In this document: piece after piece, positions 1-12,931 of the stretch
Layout of the letters: the number at the start of each line of letters is the position of its first letter
How positions within the stretch are numbered: the stretch's first letter is position 1
From: Tomocerus qinae
Taxonomy: Eukaryota > Arthropoda > Collembola > Entomobryomorpha > Tomoceridae
Direction of reading: 5' to 3'
NCBI GenBank assembly: GCA_020055645.1
Contig: CM034546.1
Location: 111,755,375 to 111,819,374 of the forward strand
DNA: 64,000 nt
Translations under genes and position numbers: made by a program
The notes under the pieces: model-generated
The model's database searches: none
What the model was told of the DNA's origin: nothing
Seen by the model: only the letters and a program-made list of their open reading frames with translations

Positions 1-3000
1 TTGGAGACACCGTCCAGTCTGTATAATAGTTTACCTGATCAGTTTCTACCAGATGGAAAACTAAGATATAAGTCACGATATTATTACAAAGAAGATTTCT
101 GCGTATCCAAGTAAGTCTGTAGGGAAATGTGTGGTTACGTTTTGGTAAATAGATAACATTTTTACAATTATTCATGATATTAAATGTTACAGTACGAACG
201 AGTCGCATATATTTCTTGAGATATGCAAAAGAAGTTGCAAATCAAGAACAAAGCCTTGTATTACGAAATGTTGCGACTTAAACGAAGTCATTCAATATGA
301 AAATAAGACAGCCAAGTGCACATCTTCTGGAGATTTACAATGGCAACCTTTTCTCTACGAAACTCCGTACCTCAGACTTGTCAACCAAGACAGTTTGTTC
401 ACGGAAAAAATAAAACCTCAATTTGAAAAGGTGGCATTCAAACAAAAATGGTTTGAAAGGTGGCCGTCAAGGGATTTAACCAATATCTCCAAAACATGGA
501 CAAGAAAACCGTAAATCACATATTTTTATCTTTACTTACCTTGATGTATAAAAATTTATAAAATTAGTCTGATTTATCATTCAATAAAATAATACTATTT
601 ACAGATGGAAAATATTGAGTTCCGGACAAGTATTGTTCCTTCACAAAAGTCGAAAATGGGTTCCTTTTCCTTCTGGTCAAATGTGCATCGATGGGTTACA
701 AAATGTAAACAATGAAGGCGCTTATAATGGAGAAGAACAAAACCAAATTCTATTTTTCATCGCAGACCCACTTCCTATCCAGGGTAATGTAAAAGAGGTA
801 AATGATATTTGCTATGACATATGCAAATTGTGGATTCATTCGTGCATTAATTGCATATAAAATCAATACTTTAACTGAAAAGGCATAAGCATGTGTTATA
901 TATTTATATCATTTTTACAGCGACAGCAGTTTCAATCTCTACTGTATGGAATTCTTTGCTATGTATCTTCAGTGTTCTATTTCATTATCGCAATTGGATA
1001 TGTGATTTTGGCAAGGAATCAAAATGTACATGGATGGACAATTCTTTCCTACATGGTTTCCCTGTTTTTCATGTCCGTTCTAATGGGCACATCGCACTAT
1101 TGTCATTATAAGCATTTAGTAACTCCAATGGATAAAACTTCTATGGTTCAGCTTAAAACTGTGAAATCGGCAGCTTTAGGTAAATAACATGTACTTCTAA
1201 ATTGTTTTATCTGCTTTAAATTTTACCCATGTAATAACGTAACTAATAGTATAAGTTTTGTTAACATGTTTACAGCCGCCTTCGCCCATTATTTTCTACT
1301 CAGCAGTTATTTTTGGATTTCAGTTATGAGCTTTGACCTTCTCTTGACATTTAAGTAAGTGAATTACTCATTCTTCAAAGAAATATTTGCTTGTCAGAAT
1401 AAAAATTACGAACTAATGAATTCCATATGAACTATTAGTGCTGCAATGCCGTCATCATGTAGATCCAAAGGAATAAAACGATTTCTTGCATACAGTGGAA
1501 TTGGTTGGGGAATGCCGCTAATCATTGTGTCCATTTCTGTTCTGCTAGATCAGCTATACAGGTAATATTATCAAAATTACATACCATAATGGACAACGAC
1601 TTATCCTCCGAGAACTAATGATCTATTAGTTATGCGAATGATTTGCATTATGGTAATACTTATATAGATGATAGGATTGTGATAAAGTATAGTTTAAACC
1701 TTGGTTTAAACCATACGATTAAGTAATGGAAAATGCAATTATGTTGATTCCAGTGATATCGAGACTGAGGTGTTAACACCGGATTATGGAAAATTCAACT
1801 ACTACATAGCTCCATGTATGAACAAAAACTAAATTCATAATTTAGACATTACATCAATAAAAACAATTTCCCTGAGTAATCTGTAATATAATGGTTGAAA
1901 CATTTAAAAATATTTATTATTTTACTTCAGGGGCGCAAGGAGTATATCAGTTCTACATTATAGCAGTTGTTGTGGCATTGAATCTCTTTTTTGCTGCAAT
2001 GACAGCAGCTTCGATTTGCAAATTCCGCAGGAGTACCAAAATGCTATCCAAAGGAGATATATCGACAAAAAATCGCGACTTCTTGTCGTAAGAATCAGAC
2101 ATTCAATGATTAACAATAATGCGTCAGTGGAGTATTGATGAATGGATTTTGTTTTCCTCAGATTCAAGCTGTATGTCAAGCTATTCATCGTTATGGGCAT
2201 ATTGTGGACATTTGAATTGATATCCTGGCTACATAAGGGAAATGAAAATCCTTGGTATTGGGTTGCTGCAGATGTCATCGCAAACCTTCAATCAATTGCA
2301 CTGTTTTTCATTTTTTTGTGCAATAGGACTACATTCAATCAGATAAAGGATAACATGGAAGGATTCGGAAGTAAGTACCATCGTAGAATTCTTAATAAAA
2401 TATTTCAAAAGCTAAAATAAAGTATTTTGCGAGAATAATTGGGTGACTAAATGAGAATGATGAACCAAAATAAATTAGGATGATTAAGTTAGGTCACATT
2501 GACGGAATTTTATTACAGGTTGTGACAAGTTCCAAACTTATTCTGATCATAGGCACAGCTTTCAGTCAACAGAAATACTCTAGCTCTGTCAGTTATGCTT
2601 TCTGCAGTGCTTAGTATCGCCTTCTGGCCTTCTATATTATCGCGTATTCAATTCTCAATGCCCTAATGCACTAGCTTTTCTAAATCAATTCAGGTGGGCT
2701 CTATTTATAAGACCCGTTTTAGGAATCTTGTCTTTTATTCATACGAAGTCGTCCACATCTTATGAATAAAAGACCATATTCATAATACGGACCTTTTCTG
2801 CAATAAAATAAAGTGCCACACACAAATGTAGATTAGAATCCTTTTTGATTTCTCACTCATTATTTGTACCTCCTAAATTGTATGAAATGGGATTCTCATG
2901 CGTATTTTAACTTATTATAGAAAGCGTCCGGGGATCTGTGCACATACTCTCGTCTTTTCGAAGATCTACTTCTCAAGACACCGATATTACTCGTGCATCA

Positions 3001-3006
3001 TTTTAG
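1..3006 (+). CDS. Methuselah-like GPCR A (5' end outside the window)
   Basis: Class B (Methuselah-type) seven-transmembrane receptor of the plasma membrane; ligand unknown. Exons: 1-110 (partial), 193-510, 605-797, 921-1179, 1276-1354, 1439-1561, 1754-1815, 1931-2087, 2162-2370, 2921-3006, giving 531 codons plus TAG with consistent phases. The visible ectodomain (about 207 residues) keeps the family cysteine pattern C-x3-C-x6-C-x3-CC in exon 2 and a C-I-D-G segment in exon 3, where the other copies also have it. Seven hydrophobic helices follow, with the conserved V-H-G-W after TM1 and G-W-G-M-P in the TM5 region. The last exon is a short Ser/Arg-rich cytoplasmic tail. The exon 3 donor is GTAAAT at 798; the nearer GTAATG would break the frame. 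It has an extra intron (1816-1930) after the P-D-Y-G motif that the other three copies lack. Signal peptide and first exon(s) lie upstream of base 1. Confidence 0.88.
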
Positions 3007-3533
3007 TAATTATGATCTGATGTTCATTACTTTAAGTGGTTTAACTGAAAAGCTTACTACTTTAGGATATACATGGTTATGCAATAAAAATGAATAAATA
3101 TTTACAATTTCATCTAGTCTAATAAACCTGATTACAACTTTAGTAATTCTACGAAGAAATTTCGTGCACCAAGAGGTGTAACACGAAAACCATTGAATGT
3201 GACCGCATATGTTGTTTTTCTTTCAAACTTTCCTTATGTTTCTACAATATTGCTCTTTGCTTGCTGGTGATTATGAAAACCCGATATTTAATACTAACTG
3301 TAAAATACAACCATGTAGTTATCGTTCGTACATTGATAGGTACGTGAAGTTTCCTTCTTCCGCCCTTTTTAGTTGGTTGTTATTGAACTTTTCATGCAAA
3401 CACAACAGATAAGAAATGCTTGGTGCAAAACCATATTTACTTCATTGTTGCATGTACTGCCTGTTAGTGGAGTTTCTCAAAAGAAATACTATATTTTCTC
3501 CGACATATTACATTTTCTCCGACATAATTCGCA
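3007..3533. other. Intergenic, with an orphan signal-peptide exon candidate
   Basis: Spacer between receptors A and B. The only structure seen is an open frame from ATG 3209 to a good donor (AG/GTACGT at 3340). It encodes a hydrophobic leader followed by a short segment with two cysteines. It ends in phase 2, the same phase as exon 1 of receptors B and C. See findings. Confidence 0.4.
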
Positions 3534-6500
3534 ATGAGTTCGATAAATGGGTTTTTATCGACTCTAATTCTCTTTCAATTGGGTTCATGTATTTTGGCAA
3601 TTAATTTCCAAGAAAATGTATTCATAAACAAGTGCCCGGATTTTAAGTGGGATGACGAATTGCATAGCAATGATTCTATAACGATACCTGGATTTCTTAT
3701 GGCTAAAGGAAACACTACGGAATTTCGGTAATATTATAATTTAGCACTCATTAAAGGTATTAAAATTGCCCCTTGATGACATTATCTCATTTTTACATAA
3801 TTACAATTAATTAGCATAGATTATGGATGGGTAATACTACTTTTGTGTTTGAGCATGTTTTTTGTAATAAATCGGTTAAAAATATCTCAACAGGTTATCA
3901 GAGCACGAATTTAATATGGATTGTAACAACAGCAGGATCATTACTCTTCATAGAAATTTCACAATTCCACCAAAATCAAAAAGATACAAATTGAGGGGTG
4001 AAATATACAATCATTTTACAAAAGATGGATTTCTTATGATTGATTCTGTGTACTATGATGCAAACAGCTATTGTGTTTTGGAGTAAGTAAATCGAATTAT
4101 GTAATTGATATCAAGTGTTCTCAATTAATGTTCTGTTAAATTGGTTTTAGTTCTAGCAATTCATCCGCAATAGTAAAAGTTTGTGACAACATCAGTTCTT
4201 CAGAGAATACAAAAGGACATACATTCATAAATATCCCAAAATGTTGTGGCTTGGGACAGGAACTTGTCTATTGGAATTACACATGTCAAAACTCTAAGAA
4301 CCGCACATGGACACCACAGATCTACACACATTCATATAAAAAGATGAAAGAAGGAACAAGTATTCTAAGATACTCAAGACCGCTACTTACGTGTGACAAT
4401 TGGGAACGTTGGCCGTTGTCTCAAGTACGAAGACCTAAAAACGTCACTAAGCCCCCGGATCCTAAACTAATGTACAATCTATCATTTAAGTTTTTGAAAC
4501 AATTCCTATACATAAATAGCTGATCATACCTAATTCTTCCTGATTTTGTTTGGCACAATAGTTGGCGGATCCTAAAAGACGGTTCTGTTGTATACCGCGA
4601 TATAACTCGAATATGGATACCTTTACCAAAAGGTGATTTCTGTGTTGATAGCTTCGCTAATTGGGGCATTGCTGGAAATGGACATTACTCTGGTTTAGAA
4701 GAAGACCAAGTTATCTTACTTTGTCCCGATATGCAATATTTGCAAATTAATCAAATAGTAATAATATTTTAAACAATAGATTTGCTTAAAAAATCGCTGC
4801 ATTATTAATAAGAGGTTCCAGCTCTTATTCTTGTTATATTTACCAAAGCTATTTTAGGAATTCTGTCAAAGCCTTTTACAATCTAAGCCGCACTCTCATT
4901 GATTTACTCTATATTTTTCAGCAAGAGCAAGTAAGCTGGATTCCATATTTATATGCAAGTTTTCTGTTCCTGTCGTCGATATTCCTTCTGCTGACATCAA
5001 TGATCCACTTTGCTTTGATAGACAAACTCCCTGTTCATGGCTTGACGGTTCTTTCGCATTCAGTGTCAATGTTTCTTATGTACATCTTTCTTGGAATGGC
5101 CTATTTCACTTCTGCTAAAGCTATCGATAACGCCGAAGACGATGGAGTCAAACGTGGTTCCCCCATTTGCATTGCAATAGGTAAGGAAAAACACACCAAC
5201 GGTTATCTCATTTTGAAACTCAAACTAACCGATACAAAAGAACTAGCAACTACCTACCTCAATATACATACAATGTTAATAATAAACCGGAAATTGATAA
5301 GACCTGCTTGCTTGTGATAACATTCAACGCCTTAGTGCGTCTTTTATCTTACCATTTTTATTATTGCAACCAATTATGGCAGGTCATTTATACTAAGGGC
5401 ACAGTGAATTATAATCTCGAAATTACTTTCAGGTATACTTGCTCACTTTTTCTTTATTGCAACCTTCGTCTGGCTGACCATTATGAACTTCGATTTATGG
5501 TAAATTGATGTCTAAGAATTGTAAATGAATTTCGAAAATCTAAACCTGTTGGGTTTTAATTATAATTACTATAACACAGGTGGACATTTAGAATTGTGAA
5601 ACCAATGGGGCAAACCTCGAAGAGAATGACAAGATTTCGACTTTATTCTGGAGTGGGTTGGGGTCTTCCAATTTCCCTTATATCTACATTTGTTGGCTTA
5701 GATTTTTCCTACAGGTATTTATATGCCTATAGCATGTTACAAAGTCGTATTCACACAACTTTGTTGAACCTATCATGGTTTTTTGAAAATATGCATGAAA
5801 AATGAAATAAAAAGCTTAATTTACTTGTAGGGACATAACGAGTGATGTTAAGGTACCCGACTATGGAATCAAAAGTTGTTTTGTGGCTTGTTACGCTCGT
5901 GGCTTGTACATTTATTACATCTTAGCAAGTCTTATCTTTGTCAATCTGATTTTTATTATCTCAACATGCATCACCTTCATTAACTTTCAAAGAAATAACC
6001 AGACTATCTCTTCGAAAAAAACAACCAAGTGTGAAAAATACTATTCAATATCTTTTATTTATAAAGTCAAACATTATTTAGTAAAATTTTGGGTTCTTTT
6101 ATTTTAAAGCAGCTTCAAGCTATTCACGAAGCTCTTCTTCATCATGGGTAAGATGCGATTCAAAACTATCTACAGTAGATCGTTTACAATGTATTAATTT
6201 AAATTGGAAAATATTTTTTAGGTGTGGCCTGGTGCTTCGAACTTTACTCATGGATACAAATCCCTTGCAATAGCAGTGTATCATGGCACAGTATACTGTT
6301 AGATTTAATCATGTTCCTTCAGGCTGCAGGCAATTTTGTTATATTCTGCTGCAACGAACGAATAGTATCACAATTGGAAGAAAAGTTCCCTCAATATAAA
6401 AGTAAAACTTACTAAGACTTGCTAAAACAACAGAGATATAGATGTAGACTAATTGGGGATTAAATGTTTTTGTTGCAGAAGCTCTGAGACCAATTAAAAA

Positions 6501-6630
6501 ACTATTTTGTCTCAAATCCCCAAGTACCACAGGCGAAGGCTATGGAATGGGCGCCCATGCATCTGGCAGTACCTTGAGGAAACTATCAACGACAACTTCT
6601 CTTTCGGTACAAACCGACCAAACACAATAA
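3534..6630 (+). CDS. Methuselah-like GPCR B
   Basis: Complete class B Methuselah-type receptor, 641 aa. Exons: 3534-3727, 3894-4082, 4151-4471, 4562-4757, 4922-5180, 5433-5499, 5580-5714, 5831-6028, 6113-6147, 6222-6401, 6479-6630; phases close to a TAA. Start: the ATG at 3534 opens directly on a signal peptide (about residues 1-22, ending S-C-I-L-A). The ectodomain runs to about residue 300, seven TM helices occupy about 306-590, and the tail is Ser/Thr-rich. V-H-G-L after TM1 and G-W-G-L-P near TM5 match the paralogues. Two oddities: the cysteine cluster is reduced (finding below), and an extra 74-bp intron (6148-6221) splits the TM7-side exon after I-M-G, where A, C and D are uninterrupted. 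An AATAAA-type poly(A) signal lies near 6765. Family assignment is secure; ligand and G protein are unknown. Confidence 0.92.
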
Positions 6631-7561
6631 ATACATCTCTCCGGAATAAGTTATCATTTTACATATAGATTTAAGCATTGTTATATAGAGTATTATGACT
6701 TATGTATTTTTCAGACTGTCTCTGTACTTGTTAAATATCAATAAGCTAGTACTTTTGCTACTTGAATAAAATATCCAAATACTTAATCTTGCTTCAAAGC
6801 TTATTATTTTGAAATGTTGAAACCAAAAAACAGGATTAATTTCTAAACTGGCAGTGCATCCTTGATTTACTAGAAAACGGTAGGTAACATTGATGCACGG
6901 TAGGGTGCATCAATGTGTTTAGATAGAAGGTAGATTATGAATTATGTTTGGTAACACAGTATTACTTTACTACAAATAATATTATAATTGCAGTTGCAAA
7001 TTGAAACAATAACATCAAGTATTACAAATTAAAACATAGGTAACAGTATTACAGAAAGTGGTGATTGTTACATAAATAAGAGGTAGGTTTTATTCCAAGT
7101 ATGCAATACAGGAAAAATTGTTTTGTCCATTTTATCCCAAGCCTTGAGCTGGAAAATTATTCTTAGCTAAAAATAAGTGTTCCCTACATGTATTTCTAAG
7201 AGCTCGGTACACAAACTGGAACTCATTTAGAATGTTATGAAGAATTCCAGTATTGTGGTGGGTGAGGCTGGTAGTTTTTGTATCAACTGAATCAGTTATT
7301 GTAGGAGAATATTAGACGCAATAAATGTTTTGCCTGCACTATGTATTATATGGTACAGAAAAAGGTACAAAAAACTAGATTAGACCTGGGTGCAAGTTGT
7401 ATTTCCTTGGTTCTTTGTGTAGCAAACGAGAGTAATTAAGAAGGAGGCATAATTTACAAAATATTAGTTAGTCGGTATACAGTTCTTGTGCCAGAACCCA
7501 CTGGCCACTACAACTTTTTGCAAATTCCCATACATAAGGTATAATCTCCTTTGTAATAAAC
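6631..7561. other. Intergenic, 3' flank of receptor B and 5' flank of peptide 1
   Basis: AT-rich. Contains the probable poly(A) signal of receptor B near 6765. No coding frame, repeat or RNA gene recognised. The sequence just before 7562 is presumably promoter and 5' UTR of the peptide gene, but I see no motif I would defend. Confidence 0.4.
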
Positions 7562-7940
7562 ATGAAGAAACTTAGCACTTGTTTCATAATTATTGCTCTG
7601 GTGTTTACGATTGCCCATTCGGAATTTTTATATGGCAGACCACAAAAATTAATACCACGTAGGCAGTATTTCGATTTCGACTATGATACTGAAAGTGGAG
7701 AACCTCGTCGGGTGAGATGGGCATTTGCTGTAAGTCTGAAAAATTATTTCTTAATTTTTGAAATGTGATTCATTTATAATATATATACTAGTAGATTAAA
7801 TAGATATAGGCAGTAATTTTATGTTGGTCTTATTTCAGGCACTTTCGGTACCTGATAAAATGTCACTCTGCCCCGACGGTCACATAAGGCACAGTGGAAC
7901 GGGGGAATGCATGAAGGAAGATACAGATTATGATTCGTGA
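7562..7940 (+). CDS. Small secreted peptide 1 (two exons, single Cys loop)
   Basis: Not a family I can name. Exons 7562-7729 and 7839-7940 (phase-0 GT-AG intron) give 89 aa. Residues 1-20 form a signal peptide ending A-H-S. Next is an Asp/Tyr-rich spacer (F-D-F-D-Y-D) and the motif R-W-A-F-A exactly at the splice junction. The second exon ends in one two-cysteine loop, C-P-D-G-H-I-R-H-S-G-x3-C, and an acidic tail ending D-Y-D-S. It is clearly paralogous to peptide 2 (shared R-W-A-F, I-R-H-S-G and acidic D-Y-D end). The loop recalls the C-P-P-G loop of bee secapin and similar insect peptides, but that is a resemblance, not an assignment. It is probably processed and secreted; role unknown. Confidence 0.82.
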
Positions 7941-8784
7941 TCAATACTCTACTTTATTTTATAAGTTCATATTTCATGTATATGTTGTGTTGTATCTCCA
8001 AAGATTCTAAATTTTGCATTTGTGAGATAAATGTCTTCATTTTTAATGTAATCAAGGTTATAAACGTGTTTGTGTTACAAAATTAAAAATTGAACTAGTT
8101 ATCGATCTTTGTCTCTCATTTAGTACGAAGTAGAATATATTTTTCAATGCTGCATACTTTTCCTGAGTTCATGGCGGTAAGTTCCTTTCATCTATTTTTC
8201 CAGTCCAATTAAGTGAAATCAATCGAATTCGATAGCTGAAGTGCAGCAATGCAATTTATAAATGCGTAATTCTACGTGTATAAATGTTACACTCATATAA
8301 TGCATAACAGTATAGTCCTGAAAGTTATAAAAATGTTTCTAAGTTATATTTACATATGTGGGAGGAAAAGCTAAATTAAATATGCTATGGGAAAACCGGT
8401 ATTAAATTAGTACTTAGGTGAATATACCTAACTCACACAAGGGTAGCTTGGTTGAGATTTCAATGATATATGGTTACCATCATGTTCTTGCAGACTTCTA
8501 GCGAATTCTTAACAAAAAGCATTACACAACAGAAAAAGATGAAAAACGTATTTTGCACACGTATGTAGACTGCCACACGTATACAATAGGTCATTGTATT
8601 AAGTAATATCTAAAACCATGTTCGTCATTTATTTTTTGATATAAATATTGCCTATTTTTCTTTCAAGACAATTTGAATCGGTTATTCACAATTTACCCCA
8701 CACTCACTACTTAGTGTACCATAGACCATAGGTACGCATAACGTGTAACTCTTACTACTGACTTTTAATACAAAGATAATCACA
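7941..8784. other. Intergenic between peptide 1 and peptide 2
   Basis: AT-rich spacer. I see no coding frame with a codable signal peptide, no repeat and no RNA gene. Confidence 0.4.
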
Positions 8785-9197
8785 ATGAAAAATTTTAACT
8801 TTTTCTGCAAAGCAATTGTTTTCCTTCTCCTGTGCAAAACTGTATTTTCAAGGCTTATATTATTACCACATGACTTTTACGATCAAATTAATTACGACGA
8901 TTATAATAAAAATACTCGTGTTGGAAGGTGGGCATTTTCGGTAAGTCTCCAGGCTGATATTTACATTTACAACATAATTTTTGTGGTAAAAATAGACAAG
9001 TAGTAGAATTATAACATAAGTAATATTATTCTCAAGAAGATCATGTTACACAGTTACACCTACATTATAAAGTGTCATCAAAGTCTACATTTTAATTTTA
9101 GGCAAGTAACGTTCCAGAGTCAACACGATGCCCGCCAGGTGAGATTCGTCATTCTGGAGCAAAAAAATGCATACCGGAAGAAGACGATTACGACTAG
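8785..9197 (+). CDS. Small secreted peptide 2 (two exons, C-P-P-G loop)
   Basis: Exons 8785-8940 and 9102-9197, again with a phase-0 intron after R-W-A-F-S, give 83 aa. Residues 1-22 are a signal peptide (hydrophobic core, ending V-F-S). An Asp/Tyr/Asn-rich spacer follows. Exon 2 encodes T-R-C-P-P-G-E-I-R-H-S-G-x3-C and the acidic tail E-E-D-D-Y-D before TAG. It is the closest relative of peptide 1 and lies about 0.8 kb downstream on the same strand, as expected for a tandem duplicate. The mature product probably has one disulfide. Function unknown; secreted insect peptides of this size include venom, immune and signalling peptides, and the sequence does not distinguish these. Confidence 0.82.
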
Positions 9198-10201
9198 AAT
9201 TCCCATTTAAAAATAACTCCATAAAGGAGCATTATTTCACACAGTATTATGATCTTCATTGTTTTATATCATGTAAATATCTAATTACATTACATTACAT
9301 ATTTTTAGTCTTTAGTATTACACCGAATTTTGTTCATTTTTTCATATTGACTATATTCACTCCCTAAATATTAGATTTAATTGTTATTCAAAAGAAATTC
9401 CCTCTACAATAGATTATAATATTATAAAGTTGAGAAACTTTAGAAGTACAATTTTATGTTGCTTGTTCCTATTCTACTATCATTGATACATTTATGATGA
9501 GATTAAATCCACGTGCACTTCATCGAATAAATATCGTTGTATATTTGAAGTGTACATTAATTTATTCTGCCATGACTTACCTGCATACATTAAATGTATT
9601 ATCATTTTCTCTGTAAGTCTCATGTTACGTTAACGTTCTTCGTACGTGGCAAACGTTATAATTTGTATTAGTATTGTATCAATAATAGTTACAGTACCTA
9701 TAATAACGAATAATCATAATTAGTTATTAAAACCAAACATTTTGCATAGCTGCATGTGTAGTTTCCGTCTGATATGAATTCTTCGAAAAATAGAAGACAT
9801 TTATTCTGTAAATTGTCGACTAATACATACACAATGCATATTGCTAACAGCATGGTATATTTCAGATTTCTGCTCCTAGAAATAATATTGACCATAAGTT
9901 TTCCTCGTTGTATTTTTTGTGGTAACACAGGCAGACGTAGTAGTGACATTCCTTCTCATTTGCTAAAATACTATGTTTTATATATGATTGCAGTAAAAAT
10001 GTTTCCCCAATGTCACAAACCTACAAAAAACTTTGCTTTTCAGATAATAGCTTGTGATTTTTGTATGTTATTATCTAATAATCAACTTAGCTATACAAAA
10101 CGGCTAATATAGTAATAATAAATTAAGAAACGTCTCAGTCGCTGGTAAACTTACTAAAACAGTCAGTTGAAGTTATTACTTACCTGACTGATTAAATTAT
10201 C
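9198..10201. other. Intergenic before receptor C
   Basis: AT-rich. Open frames at 9698-9949 (-) and 9774-10112 (+) overlap on opposite strands, and neither has a recognisable domain, signal peptide or splice context. Nothing else seen. Confidence 0.4.
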
Positions 10202-12931
10202 ATGATTATCCTAATCATTTTCAGCTTACTCAGTTATAAAGGTATTCATTGTGCTGATTACGTAACGATAAATAAATGTCCGGAATCGGAAAGCAGTTTC
10301 AAATTTACAAGTTCTGACTTTAATGGAAAGGATATAAGAATACCATCACACTTGACGATCAATCGTCGCTCGATAATTTACAGGTAATTGTGACTCATGT
10401 AATGAATTACAATTAAAAATTGTCATAATACAATACATGTTATACATATAATCATAAAAGACACAATTTTTGAATTAAAGTTTGAAGGACACGGAATTGA
10501 AATGTTCAGGAAAAGAAAAATTGTCAGAACTGCCATGGGAAATCACTCAAAAATCTTCTTCCTATGCTAGAAAAGAAAATACAGCTTCTTTAGAGGATGG
10601 ATTCTACTCAGACGGTCGCTTTCGATTCCAGTCTCTATATTATACGCTCGATGAATATTGTATCTCGAAGTAAGTGTAATTTGTCCGAATTCTTATGTAC
10701 AATTTTTATTTCTGCTACGAACTGAAAGAATTATTTTGTTTTGAAGAATAACAGCAGATCTCATCTCAGTGAAGATTTGTCGATCTAAATGTGATTCCAA
10801 GAGTCTCCCATGTATCAAAAAGTGTTGTGATGCACATCAGGTTCTTAATTACCAACAATCCATGTCTCCACAATACAATTTTACACCTCAGTGTGAAGAC
10901 ACTAGCGACAAAGAATGGATGCCAGCTTTTTATTCCAGCACCTCTGACAGGACTAGAATTTACAATGACCCGAGACAAAATACGAAACCCAATTTTAGAT
11001 TGAAAAAAGTCAATTTACCATGCAATCAACCTACAAAAATATCTTTAGGTGATGTACGTAGGGATTCACGTGCTCGTGACTATAGGTAATAAATCGTATA
11101 GTATATAGGTAATTAGTAGTAATATTTTTCCTAATATGCCTGTATATCTATAGGTATATCAATTTTATACGAAATTTTTAGTATCAATAAGCTATGTATA
11201 TTTTATAGATTAAAAATGCTTCAAAACGGAGATGTCTATCTCTACAAACCAGAAGAAAAAATCTGGACAAATTTATTTAGTATTGGTTCGTATTGTATTG
11301 ATGGAATATACAATGAAGGACCTTACACAGGAGAGGAGTCAGACCAAATGGCACTTCTCTGCATTTCACACTCAGACTTCGAAGGCAAGGGGGTTAGTAT
11401 GACTATGAATTTTCCTTAAGTTACATATAAATATAATTTTTTCAATTCCTGATCAACCAAACTCTTTTCTCTGTGTATTTCAGGGATTCTCTGTCATGAG
11501 CGATGTTTATTACTGTGTTTACTTTTTCTCCGCTTTTTTCTTGTTCCTTATGGTCCTAGTTTATTTTCTCCTATTGGACAGTCAACATCTTCATGGACAA
11601 ACAACTCTTTCCTATGCAATAACAATGTTTCTACAGTATATTTTCTTTGGAATTGTCCATTATCTGAATTCGAACCGATTTGATGAACCAAAAGGCACTG
11701 CTCACTGGGATTGCTTTTTTCTGGGTATCTATACTCTAATTTCATATTGTAATTATATCTGTAATACGTTTGCAGAGCAAGCATGTAGACCCTACAATAC
11801 AATCAATCTATTAAAACAAATTTCTCTACAGCTATCATTGTTCACTACCTATACCTGTCGACGTTCTGTTGGCTTACTGTAATGAATTATGATATTTTCA
11901 TTACATTTAGGTACTTTTTTATGCTCTAAATTACACTATACCGAAATTATAATTTTTAAGGCTTATCACTGCAGTCCAAGAAATGTAATTTTAACTTCCT
12001 AATTTATAGATCTGCAAAGGTCATGACTCCATCCGACGTATCTCACTTCTATCATATGTATTGCTTTTTCGCATGGGGCCTACCAACATTCCTAATTTTT
12101 TTGTTCGTAATTTTGGATATATCAATCAGGCGAGTGAAATTAATTATTGCAAAGCTAATTTACATTAAAACATAAACATTACAGATTTCATATCTGGAGA
12201 CTTAAAGTTTTAGATTGTAAACGAATATTTGAATGATGTGTTGTAGCAAAGAGAGTGGTATGACGATGTTACCAACGTATGGATCGGATAATTGCTTCAT
12301 GAGTCGAGATGCCTTGGGGCCCTTTCTATTTTATGTGCTAGCTGCGATTCTAATTGGCAACTTCATTCTGATAGTGTTAACATTTTGGCGTTTTTATAAA
12401 ATCAAGACATCAATAAGTGAAACCAGTAAAGCATTAGACAGTTACAGTTTGTGAGTAAAATGTTTGATCTACCTTTTTGTTAAAACTCTCTGTACAAGTT
12501 AAAATAATATTATTGTGAAAAATGTCGATATTTTGTAGGTGGAAAATTTTTCTGAGGCTATTCTTGGTAATGGCAGTTGCTTGGGTATTCGAGATACTCT
12601 CCTGGATTTATATCAACTCGGAGTCAAAAGTTTATTGGGCTACAATAGATGTTCTCGTTATTTTACAAGCTGTAGCTGTTTTCATTGTCTACTGTTGCAA
12701 CGAAAGAACCAGTAGCGAACTGGAGTACAGATATCCAGGTTAAAAAATTAAAGGAAAAAAATCAACTCGTATAAATACATTTATAAAAAATATATTTATA
12801 TTGTTTTCCTGACTTCAGGAGTGATGAAATGGGTTAAGAAACTGTGCTGTTGCCGATGCCAATCCCGTTCAGTCTCAGAAACCTCTTTGCTATTCAGGAA
12901 AAAGAACAAAACCAAAATAATTGGCTATTAA
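10202..12931 (+). CDS. Methuselah-like GPCR C
   Basis: Complete 616-aa class B Methuselah-type receptor. Exons: 10202-10383, 10481-10669, 10747-11085, 11209-11392, 11484-11724, 11832-11910, 12010-12129, 12247-12450, 12539-12738, 12819-12931. Signal peptide about 1-17. The ectodomain (to about 298) has the C-x3-C-x6-C-x3-CC cluster and the C-I-D-G segment before E-G-x-Y-T-G-E-E. Seven TM helices follow with L-H-G-Q after TM1. The cytoplasmic tail opens with a C-C-C-x-C cluster, a likely palmitoylation site (inference). Intron 7 must be GC-AG: exon 7 ends AG at 12129 followed by GCGAGT, and only this junction keeps frame with exon 8. The gene sits between peptides 2 and 3. Confidence 0.92.

Noticed and set aside
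9698-10112. Overlapping opposite-strand frames of 83 and 112 codons
   Set aside because: Mutually overlapping, AT-driven composition, no domain, leader or splice partner.
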